Positions 35,774-45,127 of a DNA stretch of 64,000 nucleotides are shown one piece after another. How positions within the stretch are numbered: position 1 is the stretch's first letter; every line of letters begins with the position of its first letter. This DNA is from Gammaproteobacteria bacterium (GTDB lineage Bacteria; Pseudomonadota; Gammaproteobacteria; Ga0077554; Ga007554): positions 1-64,000 of the forward strand of contig JAKFXX010000031.1 in NCBI GenBank assembly GCA_021731145.1. Direction: 5' to 3'. The position numbers and the translations under genes are program-made. Under the pieces are notes generated by a model. It did not search any database. It was not told the origin of the DNA and saw only the letters and a program-made list of their open reading frames with translations.

Positions 35774-36937
35774 TTATAAAACCCGCACCGCCAGAACACC
35801 CTCGATGGCGGCAAGCTCCCGGATCACGGACTCTGGGATAGGCGTCTCCACGTCGGCCAGAGTATAGGCCAGATTGCCCTTGGATTTGTTGAGCAGATCG
35901 ACAATATTCAACCCGGCCTTGGCCATGGCGGTGGAAATCTGCCCCACCATGTTGGGGACGTTGGCGTTGGCGATGCCGACCCGGTAGCCTTCGGTGCGCG
36001 GCATAACCACTTCGGGGAAGTTCACGGAGTTGGTGATGTTGCCGTTTTCCAGAAAATCACTCACTTGGTCCGCCACCATGACTGCACAGTTATCTTCCGC
36101 CTCCTCGGTCGATGCGCCGAGGTGTGGCAGGGTGATCACGCGCGGGTGGTTTTTGAGCAGGTTGCCAGGAAAGTCACACACATAGCTATAGATTTTGCCG
36201 GTGTTGATCGCCTCCACCAGCGCCACATCGTCAATAATGCCGCTACGCGAAAAGTTGAGCACCACCGCCCTCTTCTTCATGAGCTTGATGCGCTCGGCGC
36301 TGAGCATGTTGCGCGTGGCATCCATCAGCGGTATATGGAATGTGACGAAATCAACCTTGGACAGCAAGTCATCGACGCTGGCGGCCTGTTGCACGTCGGA
36401 AGACAGCTTCCAGGCAGCCTGTACGGTGATCGCCGGGTCAAAGCCGATCACCTTCATGCCCAGCTTGATGGCAAGATTCGCCACGCGCACGCCGATAGCC
36501 CCCAGGCCGATCACACCCAATGTACGGCCCGGAAGCTCGTAGCCGACAAAATCTTTTTTGCCTGCCTCGACCTGCTTGTCGATACTGGCGTCGTCGCCCT
36601 CGACATGACGCGCGAAATCCCACGCCTGGCAGATGTTGCGGTAGGCCAGCAACATACCCGCAAGCACCAGTTCCGCCACCGCATTGGCATTGGCGCCCGG
36701 CGCATTGAACACTGGAATACCGAGCGCGCTCAATTTTTCCACGGGAATATTGTTGACGCCCGCACCGGCCCGACCCACTGCCTTCACCGACGGGGGGATC
36801 GGGTAATCGTGCATTTTGAACGAGCGTAGCAGGATCGCGTCGGGGTGCTGAATTTCGGAAGCAACCTCATACCTGTCGCGCGGCAGCCGCTCCAGTCCTG
36901 CGACAGAAATATTGTTCAACGTCAGTATTTTGAACAT
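35774..36937 (-). CDS. serA: D-3-phosphoglycerate dehydrogenase
   Basis: A 387-residue NAD-dependent enzyme, first step of serine synthesis. The nucleotide-binding loop is GVIGLGAIGVRVANLAIKLG, with the earlier substrate Arg-Gly block VGRAGAGVNNIPVEK and catalytic His in ITLPHLGASTEEAED. The C-terminus carries one ACT domain (about 315-387), so it is shorter than the long ASB-containing form. Its place between serC and pheA is less common than the classical gyrA-serC-pheA-hisC arrangement; no hisC is seen here. Confidence 0.94.
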   Translation of the reverse strand: MFKILTLNNISVAGLERLPRDRYEVASEIQHPDAILLRSFKMHDYPIPPSVKAVGRAGAGVNNIPVEKLSALGIPVFNAPGANANAVAELVLAGMLLAYRNICQAWDFARHVEGDDASIDKQVEAGKKDFVGYELPGRTLGVIGLGAIGVRVANLAIKLGMKVIGFDPAITVQAAWKLSSDVQQAASVDDLLSKVDFVTFHIPLMDATRNMLSAERIKLMKKRAVVLNFSRSGIIDDVALVEAINTGKIYSYVCDFPGNLLKNHPRVITLPHLGASTEEAEDNCAVMVADQVSDFLENGNITNSVNFPEVVMPRTEGYRVGIANANVPNMVGQISTAMAKAGLNIVDLLNKSKGNLAYTLADVETPIPESVIRELAAIEGVLAVRVL

Positions 36938-36961
36938 GGTTTTCGACCCTGATTTATCAGA

Positions 36962-38044
36962 CTATCCGTGGCGTTTCTCAAAATCGGCCATAAAGGCAAT
37001 CAGCGCATCAACGCCTTCTTCCGGCATCGCATTATAGATGCTGGCGCGCATCCCGCCCACCGAACGATGGCCCGCCAACGCCATCAAGCCCACAGCCTCG
37101 GCCTCCTTGAGAAATGTTTTGTCGAGGCTGGCGTCGGCCAGGGTAAACGGCACGTTCATCCACGAACGGCAGGCCGGGTCCACCGGGTTGGCGTAGAAGG
37201 GGGACGTGTCGATAGCGGCATACAGCTTGTCTGCCTTGCGCTTGTTGACTTCAGCCATTGCCTGCAAACCGCCGCCGCGCTTGAGCCAGTCGAACACCAG
37301 GCCGGCACAGTACCAGCCGTAGGTCGGCGGGGTGTTATACATCGAGCCGTTGTCGGCATGCGTCTTGTAATCAAGCATGATGGGCGTACCGGCCACGGTC
37401 TGACCGATCAGGTCGTCGCGGACGATCACCACCGTCAGCCCCGCCGGACCGATGTTCTTTTGTGCCCCGGCGTAGATAATGCCGAACTTGCTGACATCAA
37501 GCGGGCGCGACAGCAGCGTGGACGACAGATCCGCCACCAGCGGCACATCGCCGACCTGCGGCACCCAATGGAATTCCACACCGCCGATGGTCTCGTTCGG
37601 CGTGTAATGGACATAGGCGCTGGAGGCATCAAGCTGCCACTGCGTTTGCGCTGGGATCGTCGAGTAGTTGCTCGCCTTGGACGTGGCAGCAACATTCACT
37701 TCGCAGTAACGCTTTGCCTCGCCAATGGCCTTTTCCGACCACATGCCGGTATTGACGTAATCCGCCTTGCTCTTGCCGCGCAGCAGGTTCATCGGCACCA
37801 TGGCAAACTGGCTGCTCGCGCCACCCTGCAAAAACAGCACCTTGTAATTGGATGGAACGGCCAGCAGCTCGCGCAGATCGGCCTCGGCCTGCTCCGCGAT
37901 GGACACGAATTCCTTGCCGCGATGGCTCATCTCCATCACCGACATGCCCGACCCCCGCCAGTCGAGCATCTCGTCTCTGGCCTTCTCGAGAACTTCCTGC
38001 GGCATCACCGCCGGTCCGGCGCTGAAATTGTATATGCGCGACAT
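36962..38044 (-). CDS. serC: Phosphoserine aminotransferase
   Basis: A 360-residue PLP enzyme making phosphoserine. The start MSRIYNFSAGPAVMPQEVLE at 38044 has GAGGAG upstream, and a longer frame runs into gyrA. The PLP-binding lysine is in GIIYAGAQKNIGPAGLTVV. Later motifs FHWVPQVGDVPLVADLSS and GLMALAGHRSVGGMRASIYN are family-specific. It directly follows gyrA (32-bp gap) as in many gammaproteobacteria. Confidence 0.96.
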   Translation of the reverse strand: MSRIYNFSAGPAVMPQEVLEKARDEMLDWRGSGMSVMEMSHRGKEFVSIAEQAEADLRELLAVPSNYKVLFLQGGASSQFAMVPMNLLRGKSKADYVNTGMWSEKAIGEAKRYCEVNVAATSKASNYSTIPAQTQWQLDASSAYVHYTPNETIGGVEFHWVPQVGDVPLVADLSSTLLSRPLDVSKFGIIYAGAQKNIGPAGLTVVIVRDDLIGQTVAGTPIMLDYKTHADNGSMYNTPPTYGWYCAGLVFDWLKRGGGLQAMAEVNKRKADKLYAAIDTSPFYANPVDPACRSWMNVPFTLADASLDKTFLKEAEAVGLMALAGHRSVGGMRASIYNAMPEEGVDALIAFMADFEKRHG

Positions 38045-38075
38045 TTTGAGGCTCCTCTGCTTTATAGAATGTAAA

Positions 38076-40676
38076 TCAGGATTCGTCGGCTGGCGCTTCC
38101 GGTTCCCCGGCATCTGACGGCTGCTCCTCGGCCTCGCCTCCTTCATCCGCAAGGCTTTCAACCCGCTCAACGACAACCAGTTTCTCGCCCTTGCCAAGGC
38201 TGATCAACTTGACGCCCTGGGTATTGCGTCCCAGCACCGACACCTCGCTCACGCGGGTGCGCACCAGCGTGCCGCCGTCGCTGATCAGCATGACTTCATC
38301 CTCGTTGCCGACGAGCGCCGCGCCGATCACGGCGCCGTTACGCTCGCTGCTTTGGATCGAATTTACACCCTGGCCACCACGGCCATGCACAGGGTAATCG
38401 CTGATCGGCGTGCGTTTGCCGTAGCCTCTTTCGGTGGCGGTGAGCACATCCCCCTCCCCACCCGAGATAATCAGCGAAATCACCTGGTGACCCGGCACCA
38501 GGGTGATGCCGCGCACACCGCGCGCGGTGCGGCCCATCGGGCGCACATTGTCTTCGCTGAAACGCACTGCCTTGCCGCTGCTGGCGAACAGCATCACATC
38601 CTTCGTGCCGTCAGTGATATCCACCCCGACCAGACGGTCATCGCCGAACAGCTCCAGGGCGATAATGCCATTGGTACGCGGACGCGAGAAATCCTCGAGC
38701 GGGGTCTTTTTCACGGTGCCACTGCTGGTTGCCATGAACACATACTTGTCTTTTTCATACTCGCGCACCGGCAGGATGGCGTTGATGCGCTCGCCTTCCT
38801 CCAGCGGCAGCAGATTGACCATCGGCTTGCCGCGTGCGACACGGCTGGCCTGGGGCAGCTCGTAGACCTTCATCCAGTAGACCTTGCCACGGCTGGAGAA
38901 GCACAGAATGGTGTCGTGCGTGCTGGCAACGAACAGCTTGTCGATGACATCTTCTTCTTTCATGCTGGTGGCCGTCTTGCCCTTGCCGCCACGTTTTTGC
39001 GCGCGGTACATCGAGAGCGGCTGGGACTTGGCGTAACCGGCATGGGAAAGCGTGACCACCACGTCTTCCTCGGTGATCAGGTCTTCCAGGCTGAGATCCT
39101 GGTGCGTGGTGATGATCTCGGTGCGGCGCGCATCGCCGTATTGCTCGCGGATAGCGAGCAACTCGTCACGGATCACCTGCATCAGGCGCTCGGGGCTGCC
39201 CAAAATATCAAGCAGATCATTAATTTTGACGAGTATTTCTTTATACTCACTTACTATCTTGTCCTGCTCCAGCCCGGTCAGGCGGTGCAGGCGCAGATCC
39301 AGGATCGCCTGGGCCTGAACCTCGGACAGACGGTAACCCGCCACATCCATGCCAAACTCCGGCGCCAGATTCTCGGGACGAGACACGGCAGCCCCCGAGC
39401 GCGACAGCATTTCCGTCACCAGCCCCGGCGCCCAGATGCGCTGCATCAGGCCAAACCGGGCCTCGGCGGGGCTGGGCGCCGCCTTGATCAGCGCGATGAT
39501 CTCGTCGATATTGGCCAGCGCAACCGCCAGCCCTTCCAAAATATGCGCACGCTCACGCGCCTTGCGCAATTCGAAAAGGGTACGGCGCGTCACTACTTCG
39601 CGGCGGTGGCGGATAAAGGCTTCAAGGATCTGCTTCAGATTCAGCAGACGCGGCTGCCCATCTATCAGGGCCACCATGTTGATGCCATAGACGTTCTGCA
39701 TCTGGGTCTGCTGCCACAGATTATTGAGCACCACCTCGGCCACTTCGCCACGGCGCAGCTCGATCACCATGCGCATGCCATCCTTATCGGACTCATCGCG
39801 CAACTCGGTGATGCCCTCGAGCTTTTTGTCCTTCACTAAGTCGGCGATTTTCTCCAGCAGCATCGCCTTGTTCACCTGATAGGGCAGCTCGGTGACGATA
39901 ATGCTGTGCTTGCCGCTCTTGTCGTCAGTCTCAACATGGCTGCGCGCTCGCACATAAATGCGCCCGCGCCCGGTGTGATAGGCGTCGACAATGCCGCGCG
40001 CACCGTTAATAAAGGCGGCTGTGGGGAAATCCGGCCCGGGGATATATTCCATCAATCCAGCGATATCGATACTGGAGTCGTCAATCAGCGCAATACAGGC
40101 GTTGACGACCTCAGTCAGATTGTGCGGCGGGATGTTGGTCGCCAGACCCACCGCGATACCCGCCGAACCATTGATCAGCAGGTTGGGGATCCGGGCGGGG
40201 AACACCCTGGGTTCGCGTTCGGATTCGTCATAATTGGGGACGAAATCGACGGTCTCCTTGTCGATATCCGCCAGCAGCTCATGCGCAATGCGCGACATGC
40301 GTACTTCGGTGTAACGCATCGCCGCCGGGGCGTCGCCATCCACCGAACCGAAATTACCCTGGCCATCGACCAGCATGTAACGCAGCGAAAACGGCTGGGC
40401 CATACGCACGATAGTGTCATATACCGCAGTATCGCCGTGCGGATGGTATTTACCGATGACATCACCCACCACGCGGGCTGATTTCTTGTAGGATTTGTTC
40501 CAGTCGTTACCCAGCTCGCGCATGGCGAAGAGAACGCGCCGATGCACCGGTTTGAGGCCATCACGAACATCGGGCAGCGCACGCCCAACGATGACGCTCA
40601 TGGCATATTCCATGTACGACTGCTTCATCTCCTCTTCAATATTGACGGGGAGAACTTCTTTGGCGAATTGATTCAT
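38076..40676 (-). CDS. gyrA: DNA gyrase subunit A
   Basis: An 866-residue type II topoisomerase subunit. The N-terminal breakage-reunion domain starts [20 protein letters not shown] and has the quinolone-determining [10 protein letters not shown] (Thr at the E. coli Ser83 position, Asp87 kept) and the catalytic Tyr in [11 protein letters not shown]. The C-terminal wheel contains QKRGGKG, the GyrA box that separates gyrase from topoisomerase IV. Start at 40676 is chosen over an upstream ATG by homology. It heads the long minus-strand aromatic/translation cluster. Thr at 83 is a normal variant in many bacteria and by itself says nothing about resistance. Confidence 0.96.
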   Translation of the reverse strand: MNQFAKEVLPVNIEEEMKQSYMEYAMSVIVGRALPDVRDGLKPVHRRVLFAMRELGNDWNKSYKKSARVVGDVIGKYHPHGDTAVYDTIVRMAQPFSLRYMLVDGQGNFGSVDGDAPAAMRYTEVRMSRIAHELLADIDKETVDFVPNYDESEREPRVFPARIPNLLINGSAGIAVGLATNIPPHNLTEVVNACIALIDDSSIDIAGLMEYIPGPDFPTAAFINGARGIVDAYHTGRGRIYVRARSHVETDDKSGKHSIIVTELPYQVNKAMLLEKIADLVKDKKLEGITELRDESDKDGMRMVIELRRGEVAEVVLNNLWQQTQMQNVYGINMVALIDGQPRLLNLKQILEAFIRHRREVVTRRTLFELRKARERAHILEGLAVALANIDEIIALIKAAPSPAEARFGLMQRIWAPGLVTEMLSRSGAAVSRPENLAPEFGMDVAGYRLSEVQAQAILDLRLHRLTGLEQDKIVSEYKEILVKINDLLDILGSPERLMQVIRDELLAIREQYGDARRTEIITTHQDLSLEDLITEEDVVVTLSHAGYAKSQPLSMYRAQKRGGKGKTATSMKEEDVIDKLFVASTHDTILCFSSRGKVYWMKVYELPQASRVARGKPMVNLLPLEEGERINAILPVREYEKDKYVFMATSSGTVKKTPLEDFSRPRTNGIIALELFGDDRLVGVDITDGTKDVMLFASSGKAVRFSEDNVRPMGRTARGVRGITLVPGHQVISLIISGGEGDVLTATERGYGKRTPISDYPVHGRGGQGVNSIQSSERNGAVIGAALVGNEDEVMLISDGGTLVRTRVSEVSVLGRNTQGVKLISLGKGEKLVVVERVESLADEGGEAEEQPSDAGEPEAPADES

Positions 40677-40853
40677 CGGGAACGCGGCATCCTTACAGGC
40701 TTCATGCAAGCCCAAGAGCTTTTTGGTGTGGGGTTAACGATAACCTTCCGATCTTTTTGCATAAGCCGGAAATGTTACCATAAACATGGGGCTTGCTGCA
40801 CTTTAGAATTGATTGAGCGTCTTTGTTTAGGACAAAACCCTCCCAGCCAAAAT

Positions 40854-41037
40854 ACTGAAAAGCGTGTAATCCACTCCGCGCCCGTGAAGGGCGTATTATC
40901 CCACCGTGAAGGTGGCAATGCCCTTCACGGGGACAATGCAGCGGACCCATCAAACAGGCGAGCCCATGACTTATAAAAAAGTCAAATTAAAACATTAAGT
41001 TAACAAAGTCATTGATCGTCAACCACCGATTTCAGGA
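40854..41037. repeat. Repeat family C, copy 1 (interrupted by family B)
   Basis: ACTGAAAAGCGTGTAATCCA, then CTCCG, is followed later by CAGCGGACCCATCAAACAGG, GAGCCCATGACT and finally AACCACCGATTTCAGGAT. The same words in the same order occur at 48735-48873. In this copy a palindrome of family B is inserted between CACTCCG and GCGGACC. The stretch lies upstream of gyrA, between it and the small lysine-rich gene; no gene is seen in 40677-41123. Confidence 0.75.
40879..40938. repeat. Family B palindrome nested in repeat C
   Basis: CCCGTGAAGGGC (40881-40892) and GCCCTTCACGGG (40920-40931) are the same perfect arms as in the copy at 2503-2561. The centre ACCGTGAAGGTGG is a smaller hairpin. It ends GGACAATG. 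The corresponding position in the family C copy near 48.76 kb has no such insert. Confidence 0.8.
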
Positions 41038-41123
41038 TGATTGCCGTGCGCACAACGCGCGCCAATCTTGCCTATCCACCCTCCGCGCTTCCCACCCCTT
41101 GCGAACAAGGGGTGGGTATTGCC

Positions 41124-41231
41124 TCAGAAACCCTTGGACTCTTTCTTCGCCTTCTTCGCGGCTTTTTTTTCCTTCATGGTCTTGGCCGGTTGCTTCTTGG
41201 TTTCCTTCTTGCTGTCCACGCCTTTGCTCAT
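41124..41231 (-). CDS. Small lysine-rich protein (35 residues)
   Basis: A short gene with a perfect AGGAG 8 bp upstream of its ATG. The product begins MSKGVDSKKETKKQPAKTMK and continues EKKAAKKAKKESKGF before a TGA stop, with about 40 percent Lys. Small Lys/Ala/Glu-rich proteins of this kind occur in many proteobacteria; such sequences are often nucleic-acid-associated or disordered, but no function is established. It is a separate unit upstream of gyrA, with repeat C between them, and ends 447 bp from the gyrA start. Its length puts it below usual gene-calling limits. The strong Shine-Dalgarno makes it a credible gene. Confidence 0.72.
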   Translation of the reverse strand: MSKGVDSKKETKKQPAKTMKEKKAAKKAKKESKGF

Positions 41232-41423
41232 GATTTTCGCTCCTTGATGATGCAGTTATGAAAAGTCGGGTGATCCCACCATGGGTTGGTGACCAAAGTA
41301 TTCTTTCAGGGTAACACCAGAAAGAAAATACATACAGGAAATGCTATTTTCGTCGCTGTTTCATTCTACCTACATTCTACGGGCCACGGGATGATCGAAA
41401 CTCCGAGGCCACTCTTTGATCTT

Positions 41424-41529
41424 TAGGGGCCGTTAAGGAGTAACCAGTGTTTTTCTGGTTAGGCCTTTACGGCCCCTTATGCCGTTCCCAACAGTCTAAA
41501 TGTACATATTAATTTTGAACGACGGCTTA
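41424..41529 (-). repeat. Palindromic repeat family A, copy 3, overlapping a coding end
   Basis: A 106-bp copy in the same orientation as copy 2: TAGGGGCCGTTAAGGAG at the start, GACGGCTTA at the end, with the TAACCAG...CTGGTTA inner stem. Its terminal ~34 bases (41496-41529) encode the last residues of the glycosyltransferase on the minus strand. The copy has a few changes near that end (ACATATTAATTTTG in place of ACAGATTACAATG). Confidence 0.85.
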
Positions 41530-42542
41530 ACCACAATTTGTTCGATTGCGTCAACCAGGCCGTTAACGTAAGGCTGGATCGAATGATGCTCTTCATAATA
41601 CGCTCTGGCTGCATTCCCGATGCTCGTTCTCAGGCTTGGATTCGCCATAAGGAAGTTGATAGCAGAACGTAATTCGTCAACCGAATCAGGCTCTATAAAG
41701 TACAGAGTATTCATGTGTTCACCATACTCCACCGTTGTTGCTGTTTTCGTAATAATTACTGGCTTGCCTAATGCCATCGCATCGAGAAGCACCATCTGGC
41801 CGGAGGATATCTTTTCGTTTTTAAGTGGCAGCACCACAATATCCGCGCCAGCAAGTTGTTTAATATAGTCACGCCCATAGCATTGCCGCAATATCGTTAC
41901 ATTTGCGGAAGCGCCACATCCTGAAGTGCGAAGGCGGAATCGCAAATGATATGCGCTTGTATCGGAAGCTGCGAGACTGCTTCACAAAGCTGCTTGTAAT
42001 TTCGCCCTGAACGGCCTGCTGACAACACATACCCAGAATTGCTTGGCTCCAGATCATCTGGCTTGTTAAAGACACCGCCAAACAGGGTCGAGGTGAACTT
42101 GGTGTTCTTTAAATCAAAAAGCTCGGAATAGTACTGCTGCTCGAATTTCGAAAAGCATGTCACACCCACAGCTTGTGATAGAACGGCCCGAAAGTAGAGC
42201 CGCCGCATTGCGTTTATGGTGGCTGATTCACGCGTAGTGTATATAAATCCCATCAATGCTATGGGGAAGTGTTTTCTATAGATAAGCCGGGCCATTGCAA
42301 GCCCGATCAGCTCCATATCGGAGCTGATCGGGCTGCACATCCCTACGGGCAATTCTTTGCCCGCTCCGGAATGCAAACCATATCAGTCTGGGCAACTTGA
42401 GCGCCAACTGAATGCGGTTTTGATATCGAAGCCCAGACAAGCCACCACAATCGAATGAGGCTTCGGGCATCGCCTCCTGTAATAACTGAACCAGAGGCCG
42501 GTTGGATTTCGCCATGGGGAATATAAAATGAATCTTCATCAT
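41496..42542 (-). pseudogene. GT4-like glycosyltransferase broken by frameshifts
   Basis: Three overlapping reading frames together make one glycosyltransferase. The first has MKIHFIFPMAKSNRPLVQLL (starting near 42542). The middle (about 42360-41900) has GFIYTTRESATINAMRRLYF and YVLSAGRSGRNYKQLCEAVS. The last (about 41920-41496) has a donor-binding tail, LPLKNEKISSGQMVLLDAMA and GKPVIITKT. Frame changes are needed near 42290-42370 and 41900-41930. It is AT-richer than its neighbours and isolated from other polysaccharide genes. Either a decayed gene or two assembly errors. Its 3' end is supplied by repeat A. Confidence 0.75.
42300..42334. repeat. 15-bp perfect palindrome inside the broken glycosyltransferase
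   Basis: AGCCCGATCAGCTCC (42300-42314) pairs perfectly with GGAGCTGATCGGGCT (42320-42334) across a 5-nt loop. It lies at the first frame change of the pseudogene. A stem this strong inside coding DNA is unusual. It could be an inserted sequence or the site of a replication or sequencing slip. Confidence 0.8.
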
Positions 42543-42618
42543 TTTACCCATTTAATTGCGCATTTCGTTGCTGTTTGGCAGTGCGCTCCAATGTCATATA
42601 TGGGGTCACCTTGACGCC

Positions 42619-43113
42619 TCATACACCCATAGCCATTGCAACCCCGTACATCACCACCCACGCATAAACCCCCGCCACGACATCATCGATCATCACCCCC
42701 ACGCCACCACTGACATGGCGGTCAAGCAGGTGTATCGGCCAGGGTTTCCAGATGTCGAACAGGCGGAACAGGCCAAACCCTATCAGCACCCATAGCCACC
42801 CTGTCGGAGCGGCGGCCATGGTGACGAGGTAGCCTACGATCTCATCCCATACGATGCCGGGGTGGTCATGCACGCCGAGGTCATGCGTGGTGACATGGCA
42901 TAGCCAGACACCTAGCGCGAACAATGTGATGGTGGCAGCAAGATATCCGGTGAGCGGCAGGTGTTGCAACAACAGATAGAAGGGGATGCCAACCAGCGTG
43001 CCGAAAGTGCCGGGGGCAATTTTTATGGCGCCCGCGCCGAATCCGAAGGCAGCGAAATGGATGGGGTTCGACCAGATGCTGGCGGGAACATCAGGTTTTT
43101 TCACGGCGCTCAA
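42619..43113 (-). CDS. pgpA: Phosphatidylglycerophosphatase A
   Basis: A 164-residue membrane phosphatase that makes phosphatidylglycerol from phosphatidylglycerophosphate. The start MSAVKKPDVPASIWSNPIHF leads to FGAGAIKIAPGTFGTLVGIP, then VWDEIVGYLVTM and GFGLFRLFDIWKPWPIHLLD, with a C-terminal DRHVSGGVGVMIDDVVAGVY motif holding the conserved Asp residues. Four membrane helices. It overlaps thiL by 4 bp; this thiL-pgpA order is common. Confidence 0.93.
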   Translation of the reverse strand: MSAVKKPDVPASIWSNPIHFAAFGFGAGAIKIAPGTFGTLVGIPFYLLLQHLPLTGYLAATITLFALGVWLCHVTTHDLGVHDHPGIVWDEIVGYLVTMAAAPTGWLWVLIGFGLFRLFDIWKPWPIHLLDRHVSGGVGVMIDDVVAGVYAWVVMYGVAMAMGV

Positions 43114-44081
43114 TTACTGAAATGCTGGTAGCCGCTGGCGGCAGGCTCAAAAACCTCACCATTGAGCAGGCAACGCAGGCCATGCCGGCTTTCGATCACG
43201 CCGATGCGTGTGCAGCCGCCGGGATAACGGGCGAGAAGCTGTTCGGCGTCCGCCTGCTTTGCGGGGGGGACGGTAAAGCACAGCTCATAATCATCGCCGC
43301 CGGAGAGCGGCAAATTCCACCGCTCCCTGTGCTTTGCCATTGCAGTGAAGGCGGTGGACACCGGGATATGGTCGACTTCCAGCGTCGCGCCAACGCCGCT
43401 GGCCTTGAGGATGTGACCGAGATCGGCAACCAGGCCGTCGGATATGTCGATAGCCGCAGAAGCAATGCCGCGCAAGGCCATCCCCTCCTGGACACGCGGC
43501 GTGGGGCGCTCCAGCCGCTCAGCAAGAAAGGCGGCATGGGCGTGCGACAGGTCTTCCGTGCTGCCGCTCCGGACGCGCAAGGCCAAGGCGGCATCGCCCA
43601 GTGTGCCGGTGACATAAATCACATCGCCGGGACGCGCGCCCGCACGGCGTAGCGCCATGCCTTCCGGCACAAAACCGTGCATCTGCACAGTCAGGGTGAG
43701 CGGCCCACGGCAGGTGTCGCCGCCGACCAGTTGCACACCGTATTGTCCGGCCAGCGCAAACAGGCCCGCGCTGAATGCCGCCAGCCAGGCCTCATCGGAC
43801 TGCGGCAGGGTGAGCGCAAGGGTGGCCCATGCGGGTTCCGCGCCCATCGCGGCCATATCGCTGAGGTTGACGGCCAGCGCCTTGTAACCAAGCGCGGCGG
43901 GATCGGCATCGGAAAAGAAATGCACGCCGGAGACCATGGTATCCATCGCCACCACCAGATCCATGCCAGGCGGCACACGCAGCACCGCGCCGTCATCGCT
44001 GATGCCGAGCACCACATCTGGGCGCGTGACACCATGATGGGCAAAATACCGATTGATGAGATCGAATTCTGATACTGGCAT
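43110..44081 (-). CDS. thiL: Thiamine-monophosphate kinase
   Basis: A 323-residue AIR-synthase-fold kinase converting thiamine monophosphate to thiamine pyrophosphate. Near the start it has LGISDDGAVLRVPPGMDLVV, then AMDTMVSGVHFFSDADPAAL, AVNLSDMAAMGAEP and GGDTCRGPLTL, which hold the metal-binding Asp residues. The C-terminal half has IDISDGLVADLGHILKASGV and LSGGDDYELCFTVP. Its start lies 9 bp after the nusB stop. It belongs to the rib-nusB-thiL-pgpA run. Confidence 0.94.
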   Translation of the reverse strand: MPVSEFDLINRYFAHHGVTRPDVVLGISDDGAVLRVPPGMDLVVAMDTMVSGVHFFSDADPAALGYKALAVNLSDMAAMGAEPAWATLALTLPQSDEAWLAAFSAGLFALAGQYGVQLVGGDTCRGPLTLTVQMHGFVPEGMALRRAGARPGDVIYVTGTLGDAALALRVRSGSTEDLSHAHAAFLAERLERPTPRVQEGMALRGIASAAIDISDGLVADLGHILKASGVGATLEVDHIPVSTAFTAMAKHRERWNLPLSGGDDYELCFTVPPAKQADAEQLLARYPGGCTRIGVIESRHGLRCLLNGEVFEPAASGYQHFSN

Positions 44082-44089
44082 GATCGAGC

Positions 44090-44596
44090 CTATTCGCCTT
44101 GCGGCCTGGATCTCATCTGTATTTCGGTGGCGCGCAGCGTGCGCGCCACCTTATCAAGAATACCATTGACATATTTGTGGCTCTGATCGGCGCCGAACAC
44201 CTTGGCCAGATCCACGCTTTCGTTGATGATCACCCGATACGGGATCTCAAGACGAAATTTAAGCTCGTAGACGCCGATACGCAGAATGGCACGCTCCACG
44301 GGATCGAGTTCCGGAATGGGACGATCGAGCAAAGAGGCGAACTGCGCATCCAGCTCATCCAGGTGCGCGGGCACCTGATGCAGCAGCTCCTGAAAATAGG
44401 CCACATCGGCCTTTTTCATGTCATGCTCGGTAACAAACTGGCTGTCGATGTCGCTGACATTCTGGCCAGCCACCTGCCATTGATAAAGGGCCTGTACGGC
44501 GCGATGACGCGCCAGGCTACGGGCGTGACCAGGGTGCAATCTGCTTGGCCCGCGCCGCGCGGGCGCGCTCTTTTTTTCTTCTATGGGCTGCGTCAT
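44090..44596 (-). CDS. nusB: Transcription antitermination factor NusB
   Basis: A 168-residue protein of rRNA antitermination. It has a basic N-terminal extension ([20 protein letters not shown]) before the NusB core: [18 protein letters not shown], then [19 protein letters not shown] and [36 protein letters not shown]. Binds BoxA RNA with NusE. Starts with an ATGA overlap on ribH. The N-terminal extension is longer than in E. coli NusB (139 residues). Confidence 0.94.
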   Translation of the reverse strand: MTQPIEEKKSAPARRGPSRLHPGHARSLARHRAVQALYQWQVAGQNVSDIDSQFVTEHDMKKADVAYFQELLHQVPAHLDELDAQFASLLDRPIPELDPVERAILRIGVYELKFRLEIPYRVIINESVDLAKVFGADQSHKYVNGILDKVARTLRATEIQMRSRPQGE

Positions 44597-45072
44597 GATT
44601 TATCGATTTGCTGTAGCAGATTGATCATCTCGATGGCGGTCATTGCCGCGTCCACACCCTTGTTGCCCGCCTTGGTGCCGGCACGCTCAATGGCCTGCTC
44701 GATAGTGTCAACCGTCAGCACGCCGAAGGCCACCGGCAGGTTATGCTGCATGGCGACGCCCGCCAGCCCCTTGCTGCACTCTCCGGCCACATAATCAAAG
44801 TGCGGCGTACTGCCACGGATTACCGCGCCCACGGCAATGATGGCGTTATAACGCTTGCCTGCGGCGATGCGTTGCGCCACCAGCGGCAGCTCATACGCAC
44901 CTGGCGCGTACACTATGTCGATATCCTGCTCCGTGGCACCGTGACGCAACAGGGCATCCACCGCGCCATTGACCAGATGCTCGACAATAAAACTGTTGAA
45001 ACGCCCGGCAACAATCGCAAAGCGTGCGCCACGCACCGTGAAATCGCCTTCGATGGTTTTGATGTTTTTCAT
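44593..45072 (-). CDS. ribH: 6,7-dimethyl-8-ribityllumazine synthase
   Basis: A 159-residue enzyme condensing 5-amino-6-ribitylamino-uracil with dihydroxybutanone phosphate. Characteristic parts are [60 protein letters not shown] and [20 protein letters not shown], the last with the catalytic region. It makes 60-mer or pentameric shells. The gene overlaps nusB by 4 bp. The ribBX gene lies 55 bp upstream. Confidence 0.96.
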   Translation of the reverse strand: MKNIKTIEGDFTVRGARFAIVAGRFNSFIVEHLVNGAVDALLRHGATEQDIDIVYAPGAYELPLVAQRIAAGKRYNAIIAVGAVIRGSTPHFDYVAGECSKGLAGVAMQHNLPVAFGVLTVDTIEQAIERAGTKAGNKGVDAAMTAIEMINLLQQIDKS

Positions 45073-45127
45073 GATTTATGACTCGTTGCTTAATAAAATA
45101 ACAGGGGCACAAAAAACGCTGGGTGGC

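Noticed and set aside
36968-38074. 368-residue frame opposite serC
   Set aside because: Antisense shadow; serC is unambiguous by its PLP-binding and family motifs.
38352-39839. 495-residue frame opposite gyrA
   Set aside because: Antisense of gyrA, His/Gln/Leu-rich shadow composition, no start signal.
38076-40676. Thr at the GyrA position equivalent to Ser83 as a resistance mutation
   Set aside because: Thr is a common natural residue at this site in many bacteria and Asp87 is intact, so no inference about resistance is justified.
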